Assembly: GCA_017470115.1 (NCBI GenBank)
Contig: JAFUEZ010000003.1
Coordinates: forward strand, 237,064-301,063
Reading direction: 5' to 3'
Source of the DNA: Bacilli bacterium
GTDB lineage: Bacteria; Bacillota_I; Bacilli_A; RFN20; CAG-826
DNA length: 64,000 nucleotides
Positions 8,847 through 22,554 of this stretch are shown here, in pieces. The notes below the pieces were generated by a model. It saw only the letters and a list, made by a program, of their open reading frames with translations, had not been told where the DNA came from and searched no databases. Position numbers and translations under genes: made by a program. Every line of letters begins with the position of its first letter. Within the stretch, counting starts at the first letter, position 1.

Positions 8847-8876
8847 TAAGCACTGTCCTTAGAAAGGAGATGCTTA
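8847..8876 (+). promoter_or_regulatory. Hairpin that hides the toxin ribosome-binding site
   Basis: TAAGCA (8847-8852) pairs with TGCTTA (8871-8876), and TCCTT (8856-8860) pairs with AAGGA (8864-8868). This closes both the AGAAAGGAG Shine-Dalgarno site and the first base of the ATG in one 30-nt stem-loop. An alternative upstream arm TCTCCTT (8836-8842) can also pair with AAGGAGA. Self-sequestered start sites are typical of type I toxin mRNAs. Confidence 0.6.
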
Positions 8877-8956
8877 TGCAAGATATAATAATGATCTTAA
8901 TTTTAATTTTGTTATTATTTAAACTTATGGAAAATAAAAATTCAAAGCCTAAATAG
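8876..8956 (+). CDS. 26-residue hydrophobic peptide, probable type I toxin
   Basis: ATG 8876 to TAG 8954-8956. The peptide starts MQDIIMILILILLLFKLM and ends in a charged tail ENKNSKPK. One transmembrane helix followed by a polar tail is the standard shape of Fst/Ldr/holin-like type I toxins, which depolarise the membrane. The AGAAAGGAG site is nearly perfect but sits in a hairpin. A minus-strand promoter (TTGCAC, 16 nt, TAAAAT) and a hairpin/T-run terminator flank the 3' end, as expected for an antisense antitoxin RNA. A decayed copy follows at 9145-9330. Toxicity itself is inferred. Confidence 0.6.
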   Translation: MQDIIMILILILLLFKLMENKNSKPK

Positions 8957-8974
8957 CTTTGAATACAAAACCCT
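8932..8974 (-). ncRNA. Predicted antisense antitoxin RNA, copy 2
   Basis: The minus-strand promoter is -35 TTGCAC (9003-9008) and -10 TAAAAT (8981-8986) with a 16-nt spacer, giving a start near 8974. The RNA runs into the stem TTCAAAGC / GCTTTGAA (8956-8963 and 8941-8948, 7-nt loop), then a T-rich tract (8931-8940). It would be about 43 nt and complementary to the last codons and 3' end of the toxin mRNA. Confidence 0.5.
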
Positions 8975-8980
8975 AGCTTT

Positions 8981-9008
8981 ATTTTAGCAGGAACCATTAA
9001 AGGTGCAA
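8981..9008 (-). promoter_or_regulatory. Antisense promoter, copy 2
   Basis: On the minus strand TTGCAC - 16 nt - TAAAAT. The homologous promoter in copy 3 has a perfect TATAAT. Confidence 0.55.
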
Positions 9009-9202
9009 GAGAAAATTAGTTGAAGCTGCTAAAATCAAACATAAGATCCTTTCTTAAAACGTTAAAAATTTGGATGTAAATTTTTGAAATGAAACACCAA
9101 ATATATTGCATTTATTATCAATAAGGAGGTTACAAACAAAAATATCGGAAAAAAGGCATTTTCAAATACATTGTATTAGTGAAGGGGTAGTTCTCCTCTA
9201 AT

Positions 9203-9240
9203 AAAAAAGCCCCCTTAGAAAGGAGGTGCTTATGTAAGAT
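9203..9240 (-). ncRNA. Predicted short RNA antisense to the toxin start region, copy 3
   Basis: A consensus minus-strand promoter (TTGCAC 9269-9274, 16 nt, TATAAT 9247-9252) points left with a start near 9240. The RNA would carry CACCTCCTTTCTAAGG and fold as AAGC-CC-CCTT / AAGG-GG-GCTT (two 1-nt bulges, loop TCT), followed by six T. That is an intrinsic terminator giving about 38 nt. It is complementary, with two mismatches over about 27 nt, to the start region of the intact toxin mRNA (about 8855-8882). Confidence 0.45.
9232..9237 (+). pseudogene. Remnant start of the second toxin gene (ATG followed by TAA)
   Basis: The perfect AGAAAGGAGGTG site and the start ATG are kept, but the second codon is TAA where the intact copy has CAA, and the ORF body is deleted. 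This copy can no longer make toxin. Confidence 0.7.
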
Positions 9241-9246
9241 ATTTTT

Positions 9247-9274
9247 ATTATAGCAAGAACCATAAAAGGTGCAA
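9247..9274 (-). promoter_or_regulatory. Antisense promoter, copy 3
   Basis: On the minus strand TTGCAC - 16 nt - TATAAT. The -10 is a perfect consensus and better than in the intact copy, although the sense ORF here is dead. Confidence 0.6.
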
Positions 9275-9399
9275 GAGAAAATTAGCTGAAGCTGCTGAAA
9301 TCAAACATAAGATCATTTCTTAAAAGTTTAATAAATTTAATTTTCTAATTTTATTAGAAAGTTAAAAAGTTTATCATATATTTAAGAGGTTAAATTATT

Positions 9400-11109
9400 A
9401 TGGACACGAAGACAATCGAGAATTATAAAAGATGGTTAAATAGTGAGGTTCTCTCAAAAGAAGACAAAGAGAAACTTCAAAAAATGAGCGAAAGCGAAAT
9501 CGACGACGCTTTCTTTAAAAATATTCAATTTGGTACCGCAGGAATGAGGGGTATTCTTGGACCTGGTACAAATAGAATGAATATTTATACAGTCAGAAAA
9601 GCTTGCGTTGGTTTTGGTAAATATTTGCTCAAACATTATAAAGCACCTGTTAGCTGTGCTATTTCTCACGACAACAGATATATGAGTAGAGAATTTACGT
9701 TACTTTGCGCAGATATCTTAAACAAAATGGGTGTTGATGCTTATATTTTTGATTCACTTCGACCAACTCCAGAATTAAGTTATGCTGTTAGATATCAACA
9801 TTGTAGTGGCGGTATTATGATTACAGCTTCACACAATCCAAAAGAAGATAATGGTTATAAAGTCTATGATGAAGAAGGTTGTCAACTTGTTCCTGAAAAA
9901 ATTAAAGATTTAATCGATATTATTGCAACACTTGGTGATGAGCTTGAACTTGAAGTTCCTGAAGCAAAAGTTAAAGGCAAAACACATGTATTTGGTAAAG
10001 ATGTCGATGATACATATGTTGCTCTTTGTGAAAGTGTTCAAATTAATCCAGATTTACCAAAGAAAAATTTCAAGATTGTCTATACTCCAAATCATGGCAC
10101 AAGTTTTGTAAACGCAATGAGAGTTTTCAAAGAATGCGGATATGAAGTTTATCCTGTTTTGAGTCAATGTGATCCTGATCCAGCATTTAGTGGAACTTTA
10201 TCTCCAAATCCAGAGAATCCAGATTCTTATATCGAACCAATTAAACTTGCTAAAGAGGTTGATGCAGATATTATTTGTATGACTGATCCTGACGGAGATA
10301 GAGTTGGTTTAGCTTGCAAAAATAGAAAAGGCGAATATGTCTTAATGACTGGTAATGAAAGTGCTGCAATTTTACTTGATTACCTCATTCAAGAATATAT
10401 CAGATTAGGCAAAATGCCTGCTTCACCAGTTGTTTATAACACAGTTGTTTCATCTTCTTTAGGTGGAAAAATATGTGATCACTATGGTGTAAAATGTGAA
10501 TCTTTCTTAACTGGTTTTAAATATATTGGCGATAGAATTCATTATTATGAAGTTAACGGTGGCCCAACATATATTTTTGGATATGAAGAAAGTTATGGTT
10601 GTTTAATCAAAGATTTTGCTAGAGATAAAGACGGAATCCAAGCGATCTTACTCTATTGTGAAATGGCTTTGTGGTATAAATTACATGGCCTTACTCTTGA
10701 TGAAGCTTATGCTAAACTTGGTGAAACTTATGGATACCATAAATCTAAACTTTATAACATTTACTTCAGAGGTTCAGAAGGCTTAAATGAAATGAAAAAG
10801 ATCATGAAAGAACTTCAAGAACATCCACTAAGCGAATTAAATGGCATGAAAGTTGCTGTGTTTGAGGATTATTTCAAACTCGAAAGAAAAGATTTAAGAA
10901 GTGGAAAAGTAGAAAAGATTCCTGTTTTACCACTTGGAGATTTAGTTAAATTCATTTTTGAAGATGGTTCAAATATCTGTGTTAGACCATCTGGTACAGA
11001 GCCAAAATGTAAATTCTATATCGAAATGGTTGATGAGAATTTAGAAAAAGCAGAAATTAGATGTGATGAAGCTTATAAAGCTTTAAAACATATTGTAGGG
11101 ATTGAATAA
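9400..11109 (+). CDS. pgcA: Alpha-phosphoglucomutase / phosphomannomutase
   Basis: 569 residues, normal for the PgcA-type family (B. subtilis about 580). It interconverts glucose-1-phosphate and glucose-6-phosphate in the cytoplasm, feeding glycan and polysaccharide precursors. The active-site loop TASHNP has phosphoserine S144, the metal loop DPDGDR is at 296-301, and the C-terminal phosphate-binding loop RPSGTEPK is at 529-536. All catalytic motifs are intact. An AGAGG site lies about 12 nt before the ATG. It is followed 11 bp later by a membrane-protein gene, probably in the same operon. Confidence 0.93.
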   Translation: MDTKTIENYKRWLNSEVLSKEDKEKLQKMSESEIDDAFFKNIQFGTAGMRGILGPGTNRMNIYTVRKACVGFGKYLLKHYKAPVSCAISHDNRYMSREFTLLCADILNKMGVDAYIFDSLRPTPELSYAVRYQHCSGGIMITASHNPKEDNGYKVYDEEGCQLVPEKIKDLIDIIATLGDELELEVPEAKVKGKTHVFGKDVDDTYVALCESVQINPDLPKKNFKIVYTPNHGTSFVNAMRVFKECGYEVYPVLSQCDPDPAFSGTLSPNPENPDSYIEPIKLAKEVDADIICMTDPDGDRVGLACKNRKGEYVLMTGNESAAILLDYLIQEYIRLGKMPASPVVYNTVVSSSLGGKICDHYGVKCESFLTGFKYIGDRIHYYEVNGGPTYIFGYEESYGCLIKDFARDKDGIQAILLYCEMALWYKLHGLTLDEAYAKLGETYGYHKSKLYNIYFRGSEGLNEMKKIMKELQEHPLSELNGMKVAVFEDYFKLERKDLRSGKVEKIPVLPLGDLVKFIFEDGSNICVRPSGTEPKCKFYIEMVDENLEKAEIRCDEAYKALKHIVGIE

Positions 11110-11120
11110 GGAGGGTAATT

Positions 11121-11780
11121 ATGGCACCTTTTGATCAATTAAATATTATTATTGCTAGCGTTGTTGGTGGAGTCGCTCTTCTTTATATTATTTTTGCTTC
11201 AATAATTCACCATAGTTTCAAAGTTAGATTGCAAAGCGGAGATGGACTTGAAGTTTATAGAGAAACAGCAAAGCGTAAAGAAACATCAGCTCTTGATAAT
11301 AGAAAAAGAATTTATTATACAACTGAACCATGCAATTTGATTGTTAATCAATACAACCAATTTGAAGAACAAAGAAGTAGCGATCAAATTAAATATTTTA
11401 CGTTTGTCTCAAGAAAAAAAGCACTACTTGGCAGAAGAATATTACGTTTTATTGCTGTTATATTATTTATTCTTGCTTTCCTTGTTGTTTTGGTTTCAGC
11501 AGCTCTAATTTTAGCTGAATTCTTTACCCAAGAAGAGTTGATTACTATCGGATTTTTTGCATCAATTCCTGAATTAGTTAAATTCTTAATGAGTTACAAT
11601 ACTCTTATGGTAGCTTTTGGAGTATTATTAATTTCATTTGTTACAATGAAACTTGTGTCTTCTTCAATTAGAACTTATAGAATCTGCGAGCCATTCTATC
11701 TTGAAAAGTTAAATATTGATGAAGTTAATAGAGCATTTGAACCAGTTCGTATTAAGGTAAAAGTACAATGCCAAAATTAG
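11121..11780 (+). CDS. Membrane protein, three predicted helices, unknown function
   Basis: 219 residues with transmembrane segments near 8-30, 108-135 and 157-180. The loop between the first two helices (about 80 residues) is basic and probably cytoplasmic. No family is recognised. The AGGAGGG site is strong. The 3' end overlaps the next ORF by 13 bp, so the two are probably translationally coupled. They sit behind phosphoglucomutase, but nothing in the chain suggests a role in sugar metabolism. Confidence 0.75.
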   Translation: MAPFDQLNIIIASVVGGVALLYIIFASIIHHSFKVRLQSGDGLEVYRETAKRKETSALDNRKRIYYTTEPCNLIVNQYNQFEEQRSSDQIKYFTFVSRKKALLGRRILRFIAVILFILAFLVVLVSAALILAEFFTQEELITIGFFASIPELVKFLMSYNTLMVAFGVLLISFVTMKLVSSSIRTYRICEPFYLEKLNIDEVNRAFEPVRIKVKVQCQN

Positions 11781-12232
11781 TTACTTATAAAGACAATTTT
11801 AAAGATGATATATTTCGTCTTATTACTACAGGCGAAATAGTAATGAAAGATGAATCTTATGATTTTTTAACTGAATCAAAGATTCCTTTTAGGGTTAAAA
11901 AAGGGGATTTTGCCTATATTGCTTCTAATGAAAATAAGAAACAAGCTGATGGAGTTTTAGTTCATGATAAAGATGGCAAGATTGTTTTACTTGTTGCCGC
12001 AAAGGAAAATATTGAAGCTACAATTGAGTTCTTAATTAAAAATTTAGAAGAGAAAAATTTAAGTAAATCATTAAAAAGTTTAGAGGGCTTAGCAAACCCA
12101 AATGAGATTTTGGTACTTAATAAATTAGGTTTTCAAACTGTCAAATATGTTTTAAAACCAAACAACCAAAATTGTGTTTTCTTCGTTAAAAAAGAATTAG
12201 ATTGCGTGAAAGCAAAGAAGAATAAAGAATAA
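11768..12232 (+). CDS. Small soluble protein, unknown function
   Basis: 154 residues, mixed alpha/beta and lysine-rich. The ATG overlaps the end of the upstream membrane-protein gene by 13 bp. The middle (about 35-85) reads like a small beta-sheet domain (IPFRVKKGDFAYIASNENKK, then ADGVLVHDKDGKIVLLVAA). No catalytic motif is recognised. A strong terminator follows at the stop codon. It is probably the last gene of the pgcA operon. Confidence 0.65.
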   Translation: MPKLVTYKDNFKDDIFRLITTGEIVMKDESYDFLTESKIPFRVKKGDFAYIASNENKKQADGVLVHDKDGKIVLLVAAKENIEATIEFLIKNLEEKNLSKSLKSLEGLANPNEILVLNKLGFQTVKYVLKPNNQNCVFFVKKELDCVKAKKNKE

Positions 12233-12260
12233 AAACCTTGCAAAACAAGGTTTTTATTTT
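12231..12260 (+). terminator. Terminator after the pgcA unit
   Basis: AAAAACCTTG (12231-12240), loop CAAAA, CAAGGTTTTT (12246-12255), then ATTTT. The left half is also one of the dispersed TGCAAAAC-type motifs of this window. Confidence 0.85.
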
Positions 12261-12279
12261 AAAAACTCATAGAAAGCAA

Positions 12280-12306
12280 ATAAAAAATTGAGGTAACCCT
12301 CAATTC
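12280..12306 (-). terminator. Terminator of the minus-strand membrane-protein gene
   Basis: On the minus strand AATTGAGG-GTTA-CCTCAATT is followed by TTTTTTATTT. Confidence 0.8.
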
Positions 12307-12326
12307 TTTATTTCTTGAATTTTAGC

Positions 12327-12839
12327 TTATTTCTTAGCAACAAAATCCATGACTGTTGGAAGGATAGCAACTGCGCCAGCACCTAATGATAAGATTGCGC
12401 CGATAACCCATCCAGCTCCTAAGCCATATGTGCCACCAGCTCCACCGATACTGAATGAAGCATCACCAGCAGCAGCTTGGAAAGCAGGAACTTCACAGAA
12501 CATGAAGATACCACTTGCGACTAAAAGTAAGACAGCAAGAAGGTTTAAAACTCCGGCAAATTTTTGAAGAGCTTTGACCTTAAGTAGTGGTAAAACAACA
12601 CCAGCAACTAAGATAAGAAGTGAAACAAGGACAAAAATCCATGACATTAAGCCAGCCCATGAAGGACCATAGTCATCACCACTACCAAAAATTGCATTCA
12701 CACCAGCAACAGTTGATGTACTTGAACTACCACCGATTGTAAGTGTGTAAGTGACAGCAGGTGTAGCCATCATTAAAATAAAGGCAACAAGAGCGAGAAC
12801 AGCTGAAATTGCACCAGAGAATTTTAAGAATGTTTTCAT
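12327..12839 (-). CDS. Four-helix membrane protein, unknown function
   Basis: 170 residues with hydrophobic helices at about 8-32, 62-85, 92-113 and 138-163. The first loop (about 33-60) is Gly/Ser/Thr-rich and the third loop carries GGAGGTYGLGAG. It is overall small, non-charged and rich in A, G and V. The start has GAAAGGAAATAAA. It resembles in size and layout the small membrane protein after the GH3 gene (33906-34382), although I see no strong sequence match. No function is assigned. Confidence 0.75.
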   Translation of the reverse strand: MKTFLKFSGAISAVLALVAFILMMATPAVTYTLTIGGSSSTSTVAGVNAIFGSGDDYGPSWAGLMSWIFVLVSLLILVAGVVLPLLKVKALQKFAGVLNLLAVLLLVASGIFMFCEVPAFQAAAGDASFSIGGAGGTYGLGAGWVIGAILSLGAGAVAILPTVMDFVAKK

Positions 12840-13026
12840 ATTTTATTTCCTTTCGTAAAAATTTTATCATAAAGAATTAATAAATAAAGATATGATGTTA
12901 ATCTTTTTCAATAATTTTTTGCCAATTTTCTTGTAGCATTCTTTTCTATTTATATATTGCAAAAGCAGTTTAATAATTATTCATTATTAACAAATAGCAA
13001 ATCAAATTTGGAAGAAAAGTTAAAAA

Positions 13027-13059
13027 CATAGCAAAATATAAAAATGAGACTTTGCTATG
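13027..13059. promoter_or_regulatory. 9-bp inverted repeat in the enolase upstream region
   Basis: CATAGCAAA (13027-13035) and TTTGCTATG (13051-13059) are perfect complements with a 15-nt loop. It lies in the 387-bp divergent gap 12840-13226, which otherwise holds no gene. It could be an operator or an RNA hairpin. Confidence 0.4.
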
Positions 13060-13194
13060 ATTATAAAGAGGCAAAGATAGTAATTCCACAAGATGCACAA
13101 ACAAGTTTACTTTAAAAATTAATCTATATAGATAAAAATTTATTAATTAATTAATAATATTTTTGTTTTTGTTTAATCTACACCTCAAATTGTT

Positions 13195-14531
<1,337 letters not shown>

Positions 14532-14552
14532 TTTAATCTAAATAAATGAAAG

Positions 14553-14580
14553 GCCGTCAAGTGTATTCTTGGCGGCTTTT
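14553..14580 (+). terminator. Enolase terminator
   Basis: GCCGTCAAG (14553-14561) pairs with CTTGGCGGC (14568-14576) with one G-U pair, then TTTT. Confidence 0.85.
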
Positions 14581-14678
14581 CTTATACTTTATTAATGTTA
14601 AATATACTAATTAAAAACCATGCAATTTTGTAAATAAACCCCTAAAATCAAAATATTTTGAAAATTTTTGAAAAAGTA

Positions 14679-14706
14679 TTGACATCAGAATTATTCGTTT
14701 TATAAT
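14679..14706 (+). promoter_or_regulatory. SigA-type promoter of the hydrolase gene
   Basis: TTGACA (14679-14684), 16 nt, TATAAT (14701-14706). Both hexamers are perfect consensus; the predicted 5' UTR is about 30 nt. Confidence 0.8.
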
Positions 14707-14743
14707 GAAGGCAGAATTATCAAAAAGCTAGGAAAATTAGATA

Positions 14744-15679
14744 ATGTGTATAGTAAGTTATTTGTTAAAAAAGAAGATTCAAAGTAAAATGCCATCTAGG
14801 CAAGAAGGCAGTCCTTATTTGAAAGTCTTAACTGTTGATGATTTTGAAAACCTAAAGTCTACTCCTTTTAGTTTCTACTCAAAGAAGCTAAAGCTTAATG
14901 GTTTCAAATATTATTATCAAAGAGATTCATATAAAGGGTTGGTTATCTTTTTTCATGGTGCTGGAAATGGTCATTTAGCTTATACTAGGGAGATTAATGC
15001 ACTTGCTGAAGCTAGTTATTTAGTTTATGCATATGATAATTCGTGTTGTGGATCGAGCGAAGGAGAGAATTTTTGGAATTTTTCTCAATCACTAGTCGAT
15101 CAAAAATATTTCTTCGAATATCTTGAAACTGATGAAGAAGCAAAAGGATTAAAGCGATTTGCTATTGGGCATTCTTGGGGCGGGTTTACCGCAATGGCAA
15201 GTCTAGCAAATAAGAACTATAAAGTTGAAAAAGTGGTGGAATTTTCAGGTTTTAGGTCTGTTTTGCAGGTTTTTTTGTCAAATTCTCCAGAATCAAAAGG
15301 TATTTCGTGGCTATTAAAAATAATGAATTGGCGTTATTTTGGCAAACTTGGAAATTTAGATACACTTAAAGTTTTAAAGAAGACCGATAAGAAAGTTATG
15401 TTAATACATGGTGACTTAGATGAGGTCGTTAGCTATGAAAAAGTATTCTTGGAGTTTAAAGGTGAGCTTAAAGATAACGAAAATATTACATTTGTAGTAT
15501 CTCATAATAGGCATCATCAACCTTATTTTTCTTTGGATGCACAAAATTATTATTTAGATTTGATTTCAAAAGGCGTTCTTGAAGGGAAATTAGGTAAGGA
15601 TTATAACATTGATTATTTTAAATTGACCGAAGAAGATCCTGAAATTATGGGGCAAGTATTCAAATTTTTAAATGAATAA
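14744..15679 (+). CDS. Alpha/beta hydrolase
   Basis: 311 residues. An alpha/beta-hydrolase fold with oxyanion region FFHGAGNGH near 68-76, nucleophile elbow GHSWGG near 142-147, the acid in IHGDLDEVV, and the histidine in SHNRHH near the C-terminus. The N-terminal about 20 residues are basic and hydrophobic with no clear signal. Serine esterase, lipase or peptidase activity is possible; the substrate is unknown. It follows a near-perfect promoter and overlaps the next gene by 8 bp, so the two are co-translated. Confidence 0.85.
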   Translation: MCIVSYLLKKKIQSKMPSRQEGSPYLKVLTVDDFENLKSTPFSFYSKKLKLNGFKYYYQRDSYKGLVIFFHGAGNGHLAYTREINALAEASYLVYAYDNSCCGSSEGENFWNFSQSLVDQKYFFEYLETDEEAKGLKRFAIGHSWGGFTAMASLANKNYKVEKVVEFSGFRSVLQVFLSNSPESKGISWLLKIMNWRYFGKLGNLDTLKVLKKTDKKVMLIHGDLDEVVSYEKVFLEFKGELKDNENITFVVSHNRHHQPYFSLDAQNYYLDLISKGVLEGKLGKDYNIDYFKLTEEDPEIMGQVFKFLNE

Positions 15680-16205
15680 AAAAGAAGCTAGAATTTATTT
15701 TAAAAAACTCAGACATGAAATCATTAATAAAGATGATAATAATCATATTATTTATGATAGAGTCATGAAATTAATTAACGAGGCTAACAAAAAGCGAATT
15801 GCCATATATAATTCGTTTAATGAGGAAGTTGAAACAGGAAAAATTATTGAAGCTTTGTTAGCCAATAATTTAATGGTTTATCTTCCAAAAATAGAAAATG
15901 ATTCTTTAAATTTTTATAGAATTACTAAAGATACTGAATATGTTAAGAATAGATTCGGAATTTTTGAGCCAAATTCTAGTGAAATTATAAATCCTGAGGC
16001 ATTAGAAATTATACTTGTTCCTGGACTTGCTTTTAATGAGAAGAACAAAAGGCTAGGTTATGGCAGAGGCTATTATGATAAATATCTTCCGATGTGTAAA
16101 AAAGCATTAAAAGTAGGTTTATTTTATAAAGAGCAATTTGATAAAAATGGTGTTATTGAGTTTGATGAATTTGACTATCCATTAGATAGAATCATTACAA
16201 ACTAG
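15672..16205 (+). CDS. 5-formyltetrahydrofolate cyclo-ligase
   Basis: 177 residues. It makes 5,10-methenyl-THF from 5-formyl-THF using ATP. The family signature is clear near the C-terminus: ILVPGLAFNEKNKRLGYG followed by RGYYDKYL, the ATP/folate site. The N-terminus NKKEARIYFKKLR is typical. The start overlaps the hydrolase end by 8 bp and lacks its own Shine-Dalgarno site, so translation is probably coupled. Confidence 0.93.
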   Translation: MNKKEARIYFKKLRHEIINKDDNNHIIYDRVMKLINEANKKRIAIYNSFNEEVETGKIIEALLANNLMVYLPKIENDSLNFYRITKDTEYVKNRFGIFEPNSSEIINPEALEIILVPGLAFNEKNKRLGYGRGYYDKYLPMCKKALKVGLFYKEQFDKNGVIEFDEFDYPLDRIITN

Positions 16206-16233
16206 CAAAAGCAAATTAAATTTTGTAAGAAAA

Positions 16234-16274
16234 ATGACAATTTTGTAGTTTTACATATAATAAAATATGTAAAA
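16234..16274 (+). promoter_or_regulatory. Promoter with perfect 26-bp operator dyad, sugar operon
   Basis: ATGACA (16234-16239), 16 nt, TATAAT (16256-16261). Over the -10 lies TTTTACATAT - AATAAA - ATATGTAAAA (16249-16274), perfect over 10 bp per arm. A repressor bound here would block the polymerase. No regulator gene is adjacent. Confidence 0.65.
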
Positions 16275-16300
16275 ATGATAGAATTTTAAAGGTGAATTTT

Positions 16301-17846
16301 ATGTTTATAAATAAAACATTTGAAGGCGACAACATACCTAAAGCTACAAAATGGCTATATCTTTCTAGTGCAATGTTTAGAGACTTAGCTTATCAATTTG
16401 TCTCGATGTTTTTGTTGATGTTTGCTCAATATTGTGGACTTGGTGGCGAATCAGATTATTCACAATATCTTGCGATGTATGGTGTGATTTCTCTCATCAT
16501 AATTATATTGAGACTATGGGATGGCTTTAATGACCCAATTATGGGATTCATTTTAGAAAAATCTAAACTTAGAAAATTTGGCAAATATCGTCCATGGATT
16601 TTTATAGGAGCTGTCGGTTCAAGTATAATGACGCTTTTAATGTTCTGGCTTCCAGTCCACGGGTGGGCTTATGTAGCATGTTTTGCAGTTTTCTATTTCT
16701 TCTGGGATCTTACCTATACAATGAATGATATTGCATATTGGTCAGTTCTTCCTTCATTATCGCACCATGAAAAAGTGAGAAGTCATTTGACAACTATAAT
16801 CTCTATATTTGTTTCAATTGGTGCTTTTGCTGCTGGTGGAATTGTTCCAATTTTATCAAGTGCGCTTGGATACACTGTTTCTTATAGGGCCTTTTCATTG
16901 ATTGCTTCTGTTCTTTATTTAGTTTCACAAGTTGTATTGTGTGTATTCATGAAAGAAAGAAAAGAAGATGAAAGTCAAATTAAAGCTAGTGAAAGCATGA
17001 AAATGAGAGATATTTTTACTGTTTTAGGTAAAAATAGCCAAGTTAGAAGTTCGATTATTGGAGTATTGCTTTATTACACAGGATCATCAATCTTAGTCAC
17101 TTTAGGGTTAAATTATTTCTATTTCAATTTTGGATATAGTGATGCAGGTTCATATCAATTCTATTTTACAATTGTTTATGCTGCAGCAACTTTATTAGCA
17201 CAATTTAGTTTCCAATTTATTTTGAATAAACTCAAATGGACTCTTAAAAAGCTTATGACTATATCTGGAATTGTTGTAGGGGTTGGATATTTAGGGTTAT
17301 TTTTCTATGTATTTTTAGATCCATTTGCCTTTTTCCCACTTATGGCAGTCCTTGGATTTATAGTATTTTATTTCCAAACATTCTTCCAACTTATTATCTA
17401 TATTAATATTCAGGATTCAATCGAATATAACGATTATAAATTTGGTGAAAGAAGAGAATCTGCTGTATTTTCTTTAAGAGCTTTAGCAGCAAAACTTGGT
17501 AACTCTATTCAACAAGGTGTTTTATATCTTGCTTTGTTGATTGGTGGACTTTTAGCTATTTCAAATCAAATAAGTGGTTTTGAGCAAGAAGCAATTGTTC
17601 AATTTAATGGAGACGTAGCTCAAATTAGCGAATATGTTAAGACTCATGCAGATGCAATCACAGGAACAGCAAATGTTGAGTTATGGCAAAGAGTAGTTTA
17701 TCAAGTTGGCTTTACAATCGTACCAATGTTATTTATGGTAGGGTGTTTTATTTTTATGGGTGCAACTTTCAGAATTAACGAAAAGAATCATGAAGAGATG
17801 GTTGCTGAAATAGAAAAAAGAAAAGTTAAAAATGAAGAAAGGGTAA

Positions 17847-17854
<8 letters not shown>
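16301..17854 (+). CDS. GPH-family sugar:cation symporter (MelB-like MFS)
   Basis: 517 residues from ATG 16301, chosen over the upstream GTG at 16292 because AAAGGTG lies 6 nt before the ATG. About 12 hydrophobic helices. The N-terminal RDLAYQFVSMFLLMF stretch and the LWDGFNDPIMGFILEKSK motif with GKYRPWI are typical of glycoside-pentoside-hexuronide symporters, which couple sugar uptake to H+ or Na+. It is the first gene of an operon with GH13 and GH2 enzymes, so the cargo is probably an alpha- or beta-linked oligosaccharide. It overlaps the GH13 gene by 8 bp. Confidence 0.88.
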
Positions 17855-22537
<4,683 letters not shown>

Positions 22538-22554
22538 ATAGTGGAGAAATAAAG

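Larger units (their letters stand above)
9145..9330 (+). repeat. Second toxin-antitoxin unit (copy 3), decayed
   Basis: Homologous to about 8791-9060. It matches in CGGAAAAA, TTTCAAATAC-TTGTATTAGTGAAGGGG, the TTCTCCT arm, CCTTAGAAAGGAG, GCTTATG, and the 3' block from AGCAAGAACC to TTTCTTAAAA. The toxin ORF and its 3' hairpin are deleted. The rest of 9331-9399 holds only an 8-bp inverted repeat (9342-9360) ahead of the phosphoglucomutase gene. Confidence 0.75.

Noticed and set aside
8556-9399. A CRISPR array or insertion sequence in the repeat-rich stretch
   Set aside because: Repeat units are long, few and unevenly spaced, there is no transposase, and they are explained by the toxin-antitoxin duplication.
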